Shown here: positions 17,928 through 26,798 of the stretch, in pieces | Layout: every line of letters starts with the position of its first letter | Numbering within the stretch: the stretch's first letter is position 1 | NCBI GenBank assembly: GCA_965279005.1 | Contig: CBDIHK010000028.1 | Location: 516,678-580,677 of the forward strand | DNA: 64,000 nucleotides | Source of the DNA: Planctobacterium sp965279005 | GTDB taxonomy: Bacteria; Pseudomonadota; Gammaproteobacteria; Enterobacterales; Alteromonadaceae | Direction: 5' to 3' | Position numbers and translations under genes: made by a program | The notes under the pieces: generated by a model | What the model was told of the DNA's origin: nothing | Database searches by the model: none | What the model saw: the letters and a program-made list of their open reading frames with translations, nothing else

Positions 17928-18554
17928 ATGAACTTCGAAACTAAGGTAATCGCCATTTCTGGCGGCTCTGGCTCTGGAAAATCCTTGTTCACAGATACAA
18001 TCCGCAAGGAATTCCAAGATTCGGGAGCCAATATACAGATACTGTGTGAAGACCACTATTATCGCAATCAAGATCACTTGTCGATGGATGAGCGAGTGCT
18101 GACTAACTATGACCATCCCAATGCATTTGAGCATGAGCTATTAGTTGAGCACTTACGAGCCTTGAAAAACGGCAAAAGTATCCATTATCCACATTACTCC
18201 CACAAGCAGCATACCCGGCTCCCAGAAACCACAGAATTGCACCCGGCACAGGTAATTGTTGTCGAAGGGATAATGCTGCTGGCCAGCCCGGAACTGCTGC
18301 CGTTGTTTGATGTAAAAGTGTTTATCGATACTCCGCTGGACATTTGTTTGTTACGCCGTATTAAAAGGGATATTGATGAACGTGGGCGCAGCTTAGATTC
18401 AGTTATCCAGCAATACCAAGAAACGGTCAAACCCATGTATCATCAATTTATCGAGCCAAGCCGGTTCATCGCTGACGTTGTGGTAACCCAGGGTGGGAAG
18501 AACCGCATTGCCCTCGACGTTATCAAATCACACATAAAACAAATATTAAAATAA
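17928..18554 (+). CDS. udk: Uridine kinase
   Basis: Phosphorylates uridine and cytidine to UMP and CMP using ATP or GTP. The P-loop GGSGSGKS is at residues 12-19. The substrate and lid landmarks are CEDHYYRNQDHLS, NYDHPNAFEHELL, the catalytic-base region PHYSHKQHTRL, VVEGIMLL and LLRRIKRDIDERGRS. At 208 residues it has the expected length. It begins a tight plus-strand group: the nucleoside transporter follows 9 bases later and the 2-oxoglutarate oxygenase 14 bases after that, consistent with import and salvage of pyrimidine nucleosides. Confidence 0.95.
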   Translation: MNFETKVIAISGGSGSGKSLFTDTIRKEFQDSGANIQILCEDHYYRNQDHLSMDERVLTNYDHPNAFEHELLVEHLRALKNGKSIHYPHYSHKQHTRLPETTELHPAQVIVVEGIMLLASPELLPLFDVKVFIDTPLDICLLRRIKRDIDERGRSLDSVIQQYQETVKPMYHQFIEPSRFIADVVVTQGGKNRIALDVIKSHIKQILK

Positions 18555-18563
18555 AGGAAGCAT

Positions 18564-19772
18564 ATGATTAGTTTATTGGGAGTTGTTGCCCTGCTCGGGG
18601 CAGCCTATCTGCTGTCTTACAACCGGTCATCCATAAATTGGCGCACAGTATTTGGCGCCCTCGCGATACAAGCCAGTGTTGGCATGTTGGTTTTGTATTT
18701 CCCAGCGGGTAAACAAGCACTAGAAAACATTGGCGAATTCGTCAAAGGGATCTTGGAATACAGCAAGGCTGGCACCCAGTTTTTATTTGGTGATTTAGTA
18801 GGCGATTCAATCGGCTTTATATTTGCTTTTCAAGTACTACCCGTCATCGTGTTTTTCTCAGCCTTAATCACGGTGCTTTACCATATTGGCATCATGAGCT
18901 GGGTGATCCGTATTATTGGTGGCTTTTTGCAAAAAGTACTGCATACCAGCCGCCCTGAATCCATGAACGCGGCGGCCAACATTTTTGTTGGGCAAACCGA
19001 AGCGCCCCTAGTGGTTAAACCCTTTATCGCTAATATGACCAAGTCCGAGCTATTCGCGTTGATGGTGGGCGGAATGGCATCTATTGCAGGTTCAGTAATG
19101 GCGGGATATGCGGGCCTCGGTGTTGAAATTAAGTATCTGGTGGCCGCATCCTTTATGGCAGCCCCGGGCGGGCTATTGATGGCCAAGATTATCCTGCCGG
19201 AAACTGGCGCGCCAAAAAATGAGCTCAATGAGCTAAATCCACAAATGGAAACCAATACCAATATATTCGATGCCGCTGCACAAGGTGCAGCTTCTGGACT
19301 GCGCATAGCAGCTAATGTCGGTGCGATGCTGCTGGCGTTTATTGCTTTGATTGCGTTGTTAAATGGCGTAATAGGTGGTGTTGGCGGTTGGTTTGGCGCA
19401 CCTGATCTCACTTTTGAACTGATTTTGGGCTACTTGTTCCAACCTATCGCCTGGTTGTTGGGTGTACCTTGGAATGAAGCCAACCTTGCTGGTAGCTTTA
19501 TCGGTCAAAAACTGGTTGTGAATGAATTTGTAGCTTACCTGAATTTTGTTGAATACCGGGAGCAGTTGAGTGAACACTCTCAGGCAATTATTACTTTTGC
19601 GCTTTGTGGTTTTGCCAACTTCTCTTCAATCGCCATCTTAATGGGTGGCATCGGTGCGATGGCCCCTAACCGCCGTTCAGACCTTGCCAACCTTGGTTTG
19701 CGTGCCGTTATCGCAGCGAGCTTTGCCAACCTAATGAGCGCGGCACTTGCTGGCTTTTTCATGTCAATTTAA
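18564..19772 (+). CDS. Concentrative nucleoside transporter (NupC/CNT family)
   Basis: A 402-residue inner-membrane symporter of the CNT family, which imports nucleosides with H+ or Na+. It has the usual core: FVGQTEAPLVVKPF, then GGMASIAGSVMAGY, ASFMAAPGGLLMAKI, AAQGAASGLRIAANVGAMLLAF and the C-terminal NEFVAYLNF and ALCGFANFSSIAI segments that form the substrate and cation sites. It lies directly behind udk, with AAAGGAAGCAT before the ATG. Whether it prefers purine or pyrimidine nucleosides is not resolved, but the uridine kinase next to it points to pyrimidines. Confidence 0.94.
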   Translation: MISLLGVVALLGAAYLLSYNRSSINWRTVFGALAIQASVGMLVLYFPAGKQALENIGEFVKGILEYSKAGTQFLFGDLVGDSIGFIFAFQVLPVIVFFSALITVLYHIGIMSWVIRIIGGFLQKVLHTSRPESMNAAANIFVGQTEAPLVVKPFIANMTKSELFALMVGGMASIAGSVMAGYAGLGVEIKYLVAASFMAAPGGLLMAKIILPETGAPKNELNELNPQMETNTNIFDAAAQGAASGLRIAANVGAMLLAFIALIALLNGVIGGVGGWFGAPDLTFELILGYLFQPIAWLLGVPWNEANLAGSFIGQKLVVNEFVAYLNFVEYREQLSEHSQAIITFALCGFANFSSIAILMGGIGAMAPNRRSDLANLGLRAVIAASFANLMSAALAGFFMSI

Positions 19773-19786
19773 TTTAAGGAGGCACA

Positions 19787-20626
19787 ATGGAACTGGTAGC
19801 AGTTGATTATCAAGCTGAAAATGCAGCAGAATTATTTACCACTTCATTGCGGGAAACTGGTTTTGGTGTACTAAAAAACCATCCTATCCAAAAAAGCGCT
19901 GTAGAGTCCATCTACAACAACTGGCAAGCATTTTTTGACAGTGATCGCAAACAAGACTTCCACTTTAATGTAGACACGCAAGATGGCTTTTTCCCATCGT
20001 CTGTGTCTGAAGTGGCCAAGGGCTTTAAGAAGAAGGACATCAAGGAATACTACCATTTTTATCCTTGGGGGCAGTGCCCGGAAGACCTTCGCCAAGAATT
20101 GCAGGACTATTATGATGCAGCGCAAAACCTTGCCAAAGAGCTGTTGGGATGGGTGCAGGAATATTCACCACATGATGTTGCACTAAATTATCGCCAGCCC
20201 CTATCCAGTATGATTGAAGGCAGCGAGCAAACCTTGCTGAGGGTTTTGCATTACCCTCCGTTGCAAGGTGACGAGGAGCCTGACGCAATAAGGGCGGCAG
20301 CCCACGAGGACATAAACCTGCTAACCATATTGCCAGCGGCCAACGAGCCTGGCTTGCAAGTGAAAGGTAAGGACGGCAATTGGATCGACGTCCCCTGCCA
20401 CTTTGGCAACTTGATAGTGAATATCGGTGACATGCTGCAAGAAGCATCAGGCCACTATTACCCTTCTACAACCCACCGGGTAATTAACCCAGAGGGCCAG
20501 GACCAGGGTAGGTCGCGCATTTCATTGCCTCTGTTTTTGCACCCGAAACCCGAAGTCGTGTTGTCAGATCGCTATACCGCAGATAGTTATCTTAAAGAAC
20601 GACTGAAAGAACTGGGTGTAATCTAG
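19787..20626 (+). CDS. 2-oxoglutarate/Fe(II) oxygenase of the isopenicillin N synthase family
   Basis: Non-haem iron dioxygenase of 279 residues. The N-terminal DIOX_N part is short (GFGVLKNHPI). The facial triad is His173-x-Asp175 (AAHEDINLLT) and His230 (STTHRVINP). The 2-oxoglutarate-binding pair Arg244-Ile-Ser246 follows in RSRISLPLF. The gene closes the udk-transporter operon (14-base gap, AAGGAGG ribosome site), so the substrate is plausibly a nucleoside or base; some relatives in this superfamily oxidise thymine or pyrimidine deoxynucleosides. That is inference. A good terminator follows. Confidence 0.9.
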   Translation: MELVAVDYQAENAAELFTTSLRETGFGVLKNHPIQKSAVESIYNNWQAFFDSDRKQDFHFNVDTQDGFFPSSVSEVAKGFKKKDIKEYYHFYPWGQCPEDLRQELQDYYDAAQNLAKELLGWVQEYSPHDVALNYRQPLSSMIEGSEQTLLRVLHYPPLQGDEEPDAIRAAAHEDINLLTILPAANEPGLQVKGKDGNWIDVPCHFGNLIVNIGDMLQEASGHYYPSTTHRVINPEGQDQGRSRISLPLFLHPKPEVVLSDRYTADSYLKERLKELGVI

Positions 20627-20654
20627 TAGGCTTATCCTACCAAAAGCCCGGTGG

Positions 20655-20691
20655 AAAATGGCGTATCCCCAATCAGGATCCGCCATTTTTT
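20655..20691 (+). terminator. Terminator of the nucleoside salvage operon
   Basis: Arms AAAATGGCG (20655-20663) and CGCCATTTT (20681-20689), with further inner pairing (TATCC/GGAT), end in a T-run. They lie about 30 bases past the oxygenase stop. The rest of the gap to 20956 holds nothing recognisable. Confidence 0.88.
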
Positions 20692-20956
20692 GTTTATCTG
20701 CTAGCGTATTGCAACTCTGTGAATGCGCTTCCAGGACAAAGCGGCGGGAACAGTTGTGCCAGGAACAACCGAATTATACCGATCCCCTTAGGTATTAAAC
20801 TAATCGCTGTTTGGGCAACAAAGTCTATGTTGGTAGCCCCTACCAATAATTTGAACCATGGTATTGCAGTTCATAACCATTCACCAATAGGGAACTTGCG
20901 TGCATTCTAAATGGCAGTAAACTAAAGCTTAGTGCCTACAATTTGGACTATTCATA

Positions 20957-21295
20957 TTGCTGCGATTCAATATTAAGTTGGGCTTTTTGATATTGCTTTT
21001 GCCTTGCTTATTGAACAACAAGGCCATTGCGTGCCCTAGTCAATTTGACAAGGTCGCTTTACCTGTAAAGGCTAATACCTGCACCCTTATTGAAAATGAC
21101 ACGCCTGTGGCCTTAACATTTTTCTATCCTGCCGATCTAAAAACCACTTTAGCGCAATTCACGCGTCAAAATATTGACATTGATACAACTTCCACAGGAG
21201 ACAAACATATAGTACTCCAAGTACTCGGCGGTCAATATCAACTAGTACTATACAGCCAAGAACATGGTACACATGTCAGCATCCGTAAGGCCTAA
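20957..21295 (+). CDS. Small exported protein, unknown function
   Basis: A 112-residue ORF starting at TTG. It has a convincing signal peptide (about residues 1-24, LGFLILLLPCLLNNKAIA) and a mature domain of about 88 residues with two cysteines (one at the mature start, one in NTCTLIEND). The mature part looks like a small beta protein. The TTG start has no strong ribosome site, and no family was recognised. It is kept because the export signal is hard to explain by chance. Confidence 0.5.
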   Translation: MLRFNIKLGFLILLLPCLLNNKAIACPSQFDKVALPVKANTCTLIENDTPVALTFFYPADLKTTLAQFTRQNIDIDTTSTGDKHIVLQVLGGQYQLVLYSQEHGTHVSIRKA

Positions 21296-21413
21296 AGCCC
21301 AAATTGAAGCCCTTGCATAAATAAATTTTTGGCTTGTCCCAATAGCTGGCACTGCATTTGCAAAACTCAGTTTGAAAATTTTTCTGTCATTTTTTTGTAT
21401 GAGGACAAGTGTT

Positions 21414-21983
21414 ATGGAATTAGCCGTTGTGCTTTTTATGATGTTGATTGTAGTCACTATTGGCGCTGTCAAACTTAACGATGGTGGTATTGCTTTTCCT
21501 TTCAAAAAGAAAACCAACCTATTCACCCCAGTTGAACGCTCATTCCTGGATTTATTGGAAACTGCCGTGGGGCACCAATACCGTGTCATTTGCCGGGTGC
21601 GCCTGACCGATATCATCACCGCCCGCGAAAATACGCAAAAGCGCACATTGCGCACAGCATGGCAACGGGCGAGTGGTCGCCACCTGGATTTTGTGCTATG
21701 TGACAAAAAAGACCTGACCCCAGTTATTGCGGTCGATTTAGTACACCAAGAAGGCAGCGGTTATAAAACCCAACGTGACTGGTTCATTTCTGGTGCGCTA
21801 GACGCAGCGCGTATTCCACATTTGCGTATAAAAGTACGCGGGGGCTACAAGCCACAGGACATCCGTGCCTGCATCAATGCCAAGTTGGCGCCGGTGAAAT
21901 TTAAAGAACCCAAAGCACCAATCATTGCGGGAACCAACAACCCAGATAGAAAGGCACCATTAACCCGTCCCATAGCGGCCTAA
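21414..21983 (+). CDS. DUF2726 domain protein with N-terminal membrane helix
   Basis: A 189-residue protein: one N-terminal helix (about 2-22), then a DUF2726 domain (about 38-155) marked by FTPVERSFLDLLE, VICRVRLTDII, RASGRHLDFVLCDKKDLTPV and the closing ALDAARIPHLRIKV. The layout of this domain resembles restriction-endonuclease-like nuclease folds, but no activity is established. The ATG at 21414 follows GAGGACAAG; an upstream in-frame ATG at 21372 has no ribosome site. The C-terminus is a proline- and lysine-rich tail. Confidence 0.85.
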   Translation: MELAVVLFMMLIVVTIGAVKLNDGGIAFPFKKKTNLFTPVERSFLDLLETAVGHQYRVICRVRLTDIITARENTQKRTLRTAWQRASGRHLDFVLCDKKDLTPVIAVDLVHQEGSGYKTQRDWFISGALDAARIPHLRIKVRGGYKPQDIRACINAKLAPVKFKEPKAPIIAGTNNPDRKAPLTRPIAA

Positions 21984-22076
21984 CACAATTGGATAATCAA
22001 GACAGCGCGCTTGTGGTCAACAGGCGCGCTTTGCTTTAGACTGCCCGCCATTATCTAAACAACCGGTGCAACTGTT

Positions 22077-22775
22077 ATGAAAGTCGGTATTTTAGGCGCG
22101 ATGGCACAAGAAATTGCGCTTATTAAAGAACATTTAGACCATATTGAAACATACCACTTCGCCCACCTGGAATATTACGTGGGCAAACTGAACGACGTAG
22201 AAGTCGTCCTAGTCAAATGCGGCATAGGCAAAGTCGCAGCATCTGTGGCCACCACTGTGATGATAGACAGGTTTAGCCCAGATTTTATTGTCAATACCGG
22301 CTCAGCAGGTGGTTTCGACCAAGAGCTAGACATTGGTGACGTTGTGATCGCGACAGGTGTGCAGCACCATGATGTTGATGTAACCCACTTTGGCTATAAA
22401 TTGGGGCAGGTATATGGCATGCCTGATATCTATCCTTGTGATGTGCGCATGGTGGAGGCTGCTGAAACGGCCGCGGCCAAGATTCAGGATATTAAAATTA
22501 AGCGTGGATTAGTCTGTACTGGTGATTCCTTTATCGGTTGCGACGAGGCCGCCAGCCGGCTACGTAATTTGGTGCCCCAAATGGCGGCTGTTGAGATGGA
22601 AGGTGCCGCAATTGGACAAACGGCTTTTATGCTAGATACGCCATTTTTGGTCATTCGTTCACTGTCTGACATCGCAGGTAAAACTTCACATACCTCTTTT
22701 AACGCCTACTTGGAAAAAGCTGGCCGCAATTCTGCGACCTTGGTAATGGATATGATCAACAACTTATCCCACTAA
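22077..22775 (+). CDS. mtnN: 5'-methylthioadenosine/S-adenosylhomocysteine nucleosidase
   Basis: Cleaves adenine from S-adenosylhomocysteine, methylthioadenosine and 5'-deoxyadenosine. All catalytic residues are present: Glu12 (MAQEIAL), Glu175 in AAVEMEGAAIGQ, and Asp198 in RSLSDIA, plus the ribose/phosphate region NTGSAGG and CTGDSFI. Length (232 residues) is typical. The cobD-like gene starts 2 bases after the stop codon, an arrangement common in marine gammaproteobacteria. A second SAH-removal route (ahcY) is encoded 2 kb downstream. Confidence 0.96.
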   Translation: MKVGILGAMAQEIALIKEHLDHIETYHFAHLEYYVGKLNDVEVVLVKCGIGKVAASVATTVMIDRFSPDFIVNTGSAGGFDQELDIGDVVIATGVQHHDVDVTHFGYKLGQVYGMPDIYPCDVRMVEAAETAAAKIQDIKIKRGLVCTGDSFIGCDEAASRLRNLVPQMAAVEMEGAAIGQTAFMLDTPFLVIRSLSDIAGKTSHTSFNAYLEKAGRNSATLVMDMINNLSH

Positions 22776-22777
22776 CC

Positions 22778-23749
22778 ATGGATCCTTTTGCCAACGCCAA
22801 TCCTGTGCTCACCAGCGCCATCGTGCTGCTGGTATGTGTTGTGCTCGAAAAGGTGTTACCGTGGCGGGATAGCAGCCACCCGCTTGTATTAATGCGCTTG
22901 TTTGCGCGCAACCTTGCCAAGAAGACCGTTAAGAAGAACCGCAGTGTTGGGCAGCAGAAACTCGCAGGTGTTTTAGCGATTGCGGTACTCGTGCTACCGC
23001 TGTGTATTTTCATGTTCACGTTTTTGTGGTTTGCGGAATACTCCTGGTTTTTCAGCGGTATGTTCCTACTGGTTGCGCTTCGGTTTAACCCCACCGCCAA
23101 GCAAACCCAAAAGATAGAACACTTATTGAAATCTAATAAAAAAGCCCTTGCCCGGAACCAATTACAACGCATTGTACTGCGCCAAACCGACAACTTGTCG
23201 AGCATGGGAATCGTAAAGGCAACCATGGAAACCTTTATTTTGCGCTTCCACTACCAATACATCTGCACACTTTTCTGGTACCTCATTCTCGGCGGCGCAG
23301 GTGCATTGGTATACAGGTGCTGTTATGAGATGTCACAAGAGTGGAATATAAAAAGCGAACAGTTTAAACACTACGGCAGGCCGGTAAGTTGGCTGTGCCT
23401 GTTACTACAGTGGATCCCGGTTCGATTATCGGGTTTATTGTTTACCGCCACCCTTGGCTTAATGGCAGCTTACCGCTCCTTAAAGGCTCTGACTGGAAAT
23501 GTCTCAACCCATACATTATTGTTAGCAATATTTGCCGGTGCACTAGGCTGCCGGTTGGGCGGCCCTGCGTATTACCAAAACAAAAAAATGCGACTCCCAA
23601 AATGCGGCAATGACAGGGATCCAGATATTGCTGATGTTAGCAGGTTGAGGACGCTGATAATCCAGTATCAAATCATTCTGTTTGCCACAATGGCAGTCTT
23701 ATTTTTAGGTGCTTATTCGGTATTGAGCCAGTTACCCCGATTGCATTAA
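22778..23749 (+). CDS. CobD/CbiB-family membrane protein
   Basis: A 323-residue polytopic membrane protein of the CobD/CbiB-AmpE superfamily, with about five hydrophobic segments (around 10-25, 68-100, 160-180, 205-240 and 297-318). Landmarks are ALRFNPTAKQTQKIEH, ERIVLRQ-like QRIVLRQTDNLSSMG, YQYICTLFWYLILGGAGALVYR and the C-terminal CRLGGPAYYQNKKMR. True CbiB makes adenosylcobinamide phosphate. No other cobalamin gene is nearby and it is coupled to mtnN, so a cobalamin role should not be assumed. Confidence 0.8.
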   Translation: MDPFANANPVLTSAIVLLVCVVLEKVLPWRDSSHPLVLMRLFARNLAKKTVKKNRSVGQQKLAGVLAIAVLVLPLCIFMFTFLWFAEYSWFFSGMFLLVALRFNPTAKQTQKIEHLLKSNKKALARNQLQRIVLRQTDNLSSMGIVKATMETFILRFHYQYICTLFWYLILGGAGALVYRCCYEMSQEWNIKSEQFKHYGRPVSWLCLLLQWIPVRLSGLLFTATLGLMAAYRSLKALTGNVSTHTLLLAIFAGALGCRLGGPAYYQNKKMRLPKCGNDRDPDIADVSRLRTLIIQYQIILFATMAVLFLGAYSVLSQLPRLH

Positions 23750-23852
23750 ACTTTGGTTGCATACCCGCTTAATAATCCAATAAAAGTGGTGAAAAAGTTG
23801 TCAAAAATGTTTAACATTGCCGGCTTTGTTTTTCCCCTTTAATCACAATACG

Positions 23853-24857
23853 ATGAAATACCACTTAACAGCATTAGGTAACGCTCTAGTTGACCTTGAG
23901 TACACGGTCTCCCCAAGTTTTTTTAAACAAGAAAATATAGAAAAAGGGGTCATGACACTTATTGACAAGTCGCAGCACAAGAGTCTGTTGGATGCGTTGG
24001 AACCGGCGCACCCCATTCGCAAAAAGGCTTGCGGCGGATCAGCTGCAAACACAGTAGTCACAGCGGCACAATACGGTGCACAAACGTTTTATTGCTGCAA
24101 AGTTGGAGATGATCACTTTGGCAAGTTTTACAAGGAAGATCTCGCCAACAGCAATGTCCACCACAAACTGGCCGAACAAAACGATTCAGGTGAAACCGGC
24201 AAGTGCATTGTTATGGTGACAGAAGATGCCGACAGGACGATGAATACCTACCTTGGGATCACTGCTGAGTTTGGCCTAAACGAAGTATGCGAGCAGGCAA
24301 TCAAAGATTCCGAATACCTATACATTGAAGGCCATCTAGTGTACTCACCACAGGCTGTACAAGCTATTCTACATGCCAAGCGCATCGCACGTGAAAACGG
24401 CGTAAAAGTAGCACTAACGGTATCTGATCCAGCCGTAATCAAATATGTGCGCGAGCATATAGATGAAGTCATCGGCAGCGATGGTGTTGACTTACTGTTT
24501 TGTAACACCGAAGAAGCTACGGACTATGGCCATGGTGACCTAGAGGCTGGTATTGCTGCATTTAGGAAAATTTGCCCACATGTCGTGGTCACCAGTGGTG
24601 CCGAAGGTGCTACCATTTATCTCAATGGCGATGCTGGTATCAAGGTACCAGCATTCAAAGTTGAAGCAATAGACACTACAGGTGCTGGTGATACGTTTGC
24701 GGGCGCTTACTTATATGCCATCACCCATGGTTTCAGTACAGTGGCTGCTGGCGAGCTCGCCAACAAAACAGCATCTGAGTGTGTAGCACACTTCGGTCCG
24801 CGTCTATCAACCGAAAAACAAGCATCTATAATGAACGTTCTGCGCAAAACTGCGTAG
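23853..24857 (+). CDS. Adenosine kinase (PfkB family)
   Basis: A 334-residue ribokinase-fold enzyme. Early landmarks are LGNALVDLEY and the substrate-binding GGSAANTVVTAAQYG, then CKVGDDHFG. The PfkB second signature DTTGAGDTFAGAYLYA carries the catalytic Asp. It is followed 35 bases later by ahcY, so its likely job is to phosphorylate the adenosine released from S-adenosylhomocysteine and pull that reversible reaction forward. The ATG at 23853 was chosen over a non-ATG start at 23817 because family members start with this short MxYHLTALGNALVD sequence. Confidence 0.88.
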   Translation: MKYHLTALGNALVDLEYTVSPSFFKQENIEKGVMTLIDKSQHKSLLDALEPAHPIRKKACGGSAANTVVTAAQYGAQTFYCCKVGDDHFGKFYKEDLANSNVHHKLAEQNDSGETGKCIVMVTEDADRTMNTYLGITAEFGLNEVCEQAIKDSEYLYIEGHLVYSPQAVQAILHAKRIARENGVKVALTVSDPAVIKYVREHIDEVIGSDGVDLLFCNTEEATDYGHGDLEAGIAAFRKICPHVVVTSGAEGATIYLNGDAGIKVPAFKVEAIDTTGAGDTFAGAYLYAITHGFSTVAAGELANKTASECVAHFGPRLSTEKQASIMNVLRKTA

Positions 24858-24892
24858 AAGCAATCGAAACAAACACTGATTGGAAAACACAT

Positions 24893-26284
24893 ATGAGTGA
24901 AACGAACCCTGTAATCGAAGCTAATGATTACAAAGTTGCTGACCTTGCACTAGCAGAGTGGGGCCGCAAAGAGTTAGACATTGCTGAAACTGAAATGCCG
25001 GCCTTGATGCGCATCCGCGCTAAATACCAAGCACAACAACCATTGGCTGGCGCCAAAATCCTTGGTTGTATCCATATGACGATCCAGACCGGTGTTTTAA
25101 TTGAAACACTAGTAGCCTTAGGTGCAGAAGTTCGCTGGTCTTCATGCAATATTTTCTCTACCCAAGACCACGCAGCAGCAGCTATGGTTGCCGCCGGCGT
25201 ACCTGTGTATGCCTGGAAAGGTGAAACAGAAGAAGAATATGACTGGTGCCTAGAGCAAACCATCCTTAAAGACGGCCAGCCTTGGGATGCCAATATGGTA
25301 TTGGATGACGGTGGTGACCTCACCGCCATGCTACATGACAAGTACCCGCAAATTCTTGATAGCGTACACGGCATCACTGAAGAAACCACCACCGGTGTGC
25401 ACAGGTTGTTAGAAATGTTGGAACAAGGCACCTTAAAGGTACCTGCCATTAACGTTAATGATTCCGTGACCAAATCTAAAAATGACAATAAATACGGCTG
25501 CCGCCACAGCCTGAATGACGCCATTAAACGCGCAACAGACCACTTGTTAGCCGGTAAAAAAGCACTCGTTGTCGGTTACGGTGATGTGGGTAAAGGTTCT
25601 GCACAGTCATTGGCACAAGAGGGTATGATAGTGCGCGTGGCTGAGATTGACCCCATCTGTGCCATGCAAGCCTGTATGGATGGCTTTGAAGTCGTATCGC
25701 CCTACAACGATGGCATCAATACCGGCAAACTAGAAGATATCAATACAAGCTTGCTACAAAATACTGACCTTATCGTCACCACGACCGGTAACGTCAATGT
25801 CTGTGATAGCAATGTACTGAAGTCACTTAAATCAACCGCAGTGGTATGTAACATTGGCCATTTTGACAACGAAATCGATACGGCTTACACACGTGACAAT
25901 TGGCGCTGGGAAGAAGTAAAACCCCAGGTTCACAAAATTTACCGCAGTGACGACCCGAGTGATCATTTGATCCTATTGTCTGAAGGTCGGTTAGTTAACT
26001 TGGGCAATGCCACGGGCCACCCTTCCCGTATCATGGATGGCTCCTTCTCAAACCAAGTTTTGGCGCAAATCCATTTATTCGAGCAAGGATACGCTAAGCG
26101 CAGCGACGCGGAAAAAGCCGAGCTATTACGCGTAGAGGTATTGCCTAAACAGCTTGATGAAGAAGTAGCGCGCTATATGGTAGAAGGTTTTGGCGGTGTT
26201 ATTACTGGCCTTACCCAAACCCAAGCAGACTACATTGGCGTCACAGTTGACGGCCCATTCAAGCCGGAAACTTATCGCTACTGA
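24893..26284 (+). CDS. ahcY: Adenosylhomocysteinase
   Basis: NAD-dependent hydrolase converting S-adenosylhomocysteine to adenosine and homocysteine. The 463-residue product has the substrate region HMTIQTGVLIETLVALGAE, NIFSTQDHAAAAM, and catalytic-site segments INVNDSVTKSKNDNKYGCRHS. The Rossmann GYGDVGKGSA motif binds NAD, and the C-terminal QADYIGVTVDGPFKPETYRY tail supplies the K and Y that close the neighbouring subunit's NAD site. The ATG at 24893 fits family starts; the frame is open upstream only because it overlaps the kinase gene. No SAH riboswitch was seen before the kinase-ahcY pair. Confidence 0.97.
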   Translation: MSETNPVIEANDYKVADLALAEWGRKELDIAETEMPALMRIRAKYQAQQPLAGAKILGCIHMTIQTGVLIETLVALGAEVRWSSCNIFSTQDHAAAAMVAAGVPVYAWKGETEEEYDWCLEQTILKDGQPWDANMVLDDGGDLTAMLHDKYPQILDSVHGITEETTTGVHRLLEMLEQGTLKVPAINVNDSVTKSKNDNKYGCRHSLNDAIKRATDHLLAGKKALVVGYGDVGKGSAQSLAQEGMIVRVAEIDPICAMQACMDGFEVVSPYNDGINTGKLEDINTSLLQNTDLIVTTTGNVNVCDSNVLKSLKSTAVVCNIGHFDNEIDTAYTRDNWRWEEVKPQVHKIYRSDDPSDHLILLSEGRLVNLGNATGHPSRIMDGSFSNQVLAQIHLFEQGYAKRSDAEKAELLRVEVLPKQLDEEVARYMVEGFGGVITGLTQTQADYIGVTVDGPFKPETYRY

Positions 26285-26301
26285 TTCTAATGTAAAGATC
26301 C

Positions 26302-26323
26302 AAAGGGGGCGCCAGCTCCCTTT
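26302..26323 (+). terminator. Terminator after ahcY
   Basis: Stem AAAGGGGGC (26302-26310) pairs with GCTCCCTTT (26315-26323), with one G-T wobble and a four-base loop GCCA, followed by ATTT. It starts 17 bases past the ahcY stop. Confidence 0.82.
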
Positions 26324-26414
26324 ATTTCATTAAGCAAGCACCAACAAATCTTTTTTGCATATCACTTGGATAGCACCTAGACTGCCTGCTAGTTTCAACC
26401 ATACTGGCGCAGCA

Positions 26415-26798
26415 ATGGACATCACCCTGACCACACCTGCTATGCTATTTCCGGCTATTTCTTTATTGTTATTGGCCTATACCAACCGTTTCGTCGCCCT
26501 CGCCAGCATCATCCGAAATTTTGACCAAGATGAGCATGATGACAGCATGCACTTGCAAATCAGCAACCTGCGCAAGCGCATCCAAATTATCAAACGCATG
26601 CAAGAAACTGGCGCTTTGAGTTTCTTTTTCTGTGTGGTCTCTATGCTGGCCATTTACATGGAATACAACGCGCTCGGCAGTTGGGTATTCGCCTTAAGCC
26701 TGCTGCTTCTACTATACTCATTATTACTATCAGTAAGGGAAATCAACATTTCGGTTGAAGCCCTGGATGTGCATCTATCAAAGTACAAATGCAAATGA
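26415..26798 (+). CDS. DUF2721 membrane protein
   Basis: A 127-residue DUF2721 protein with an N-terminal segment TPAMLFPAISLLLLAYTNRF (membrane helix), the family motif ALASIIRN, a charged cytoplasmic stretch LRKRIQIIKRMQETGALSFF, and two C-terminal helices. Function unknown. The ATG at 26415 starts the family-like MDITLTTPAM. Its stop codon overlaps the ATG of the next gene (ATGA), so the two are coupled. Confidence 0.85.
   Translation: MDITLTTPAMLFPAISLLLLAYTNRFVALASIIRNFDQDEHDDSMHLQISNLRKRIQIIKRMQETGALSFFFCVVSMLAIYMEYNALGSWVFALSLLLLLYSLLLSVREINISVEALDVHLSKYKCK

Noticed and set aside
23750..23852. SAH riboswitch before the adenosine kinase-ahcY pair
   Set aside because: The 103-base leader is short and no conserved SAH-aptamer core could be drawn by eye.
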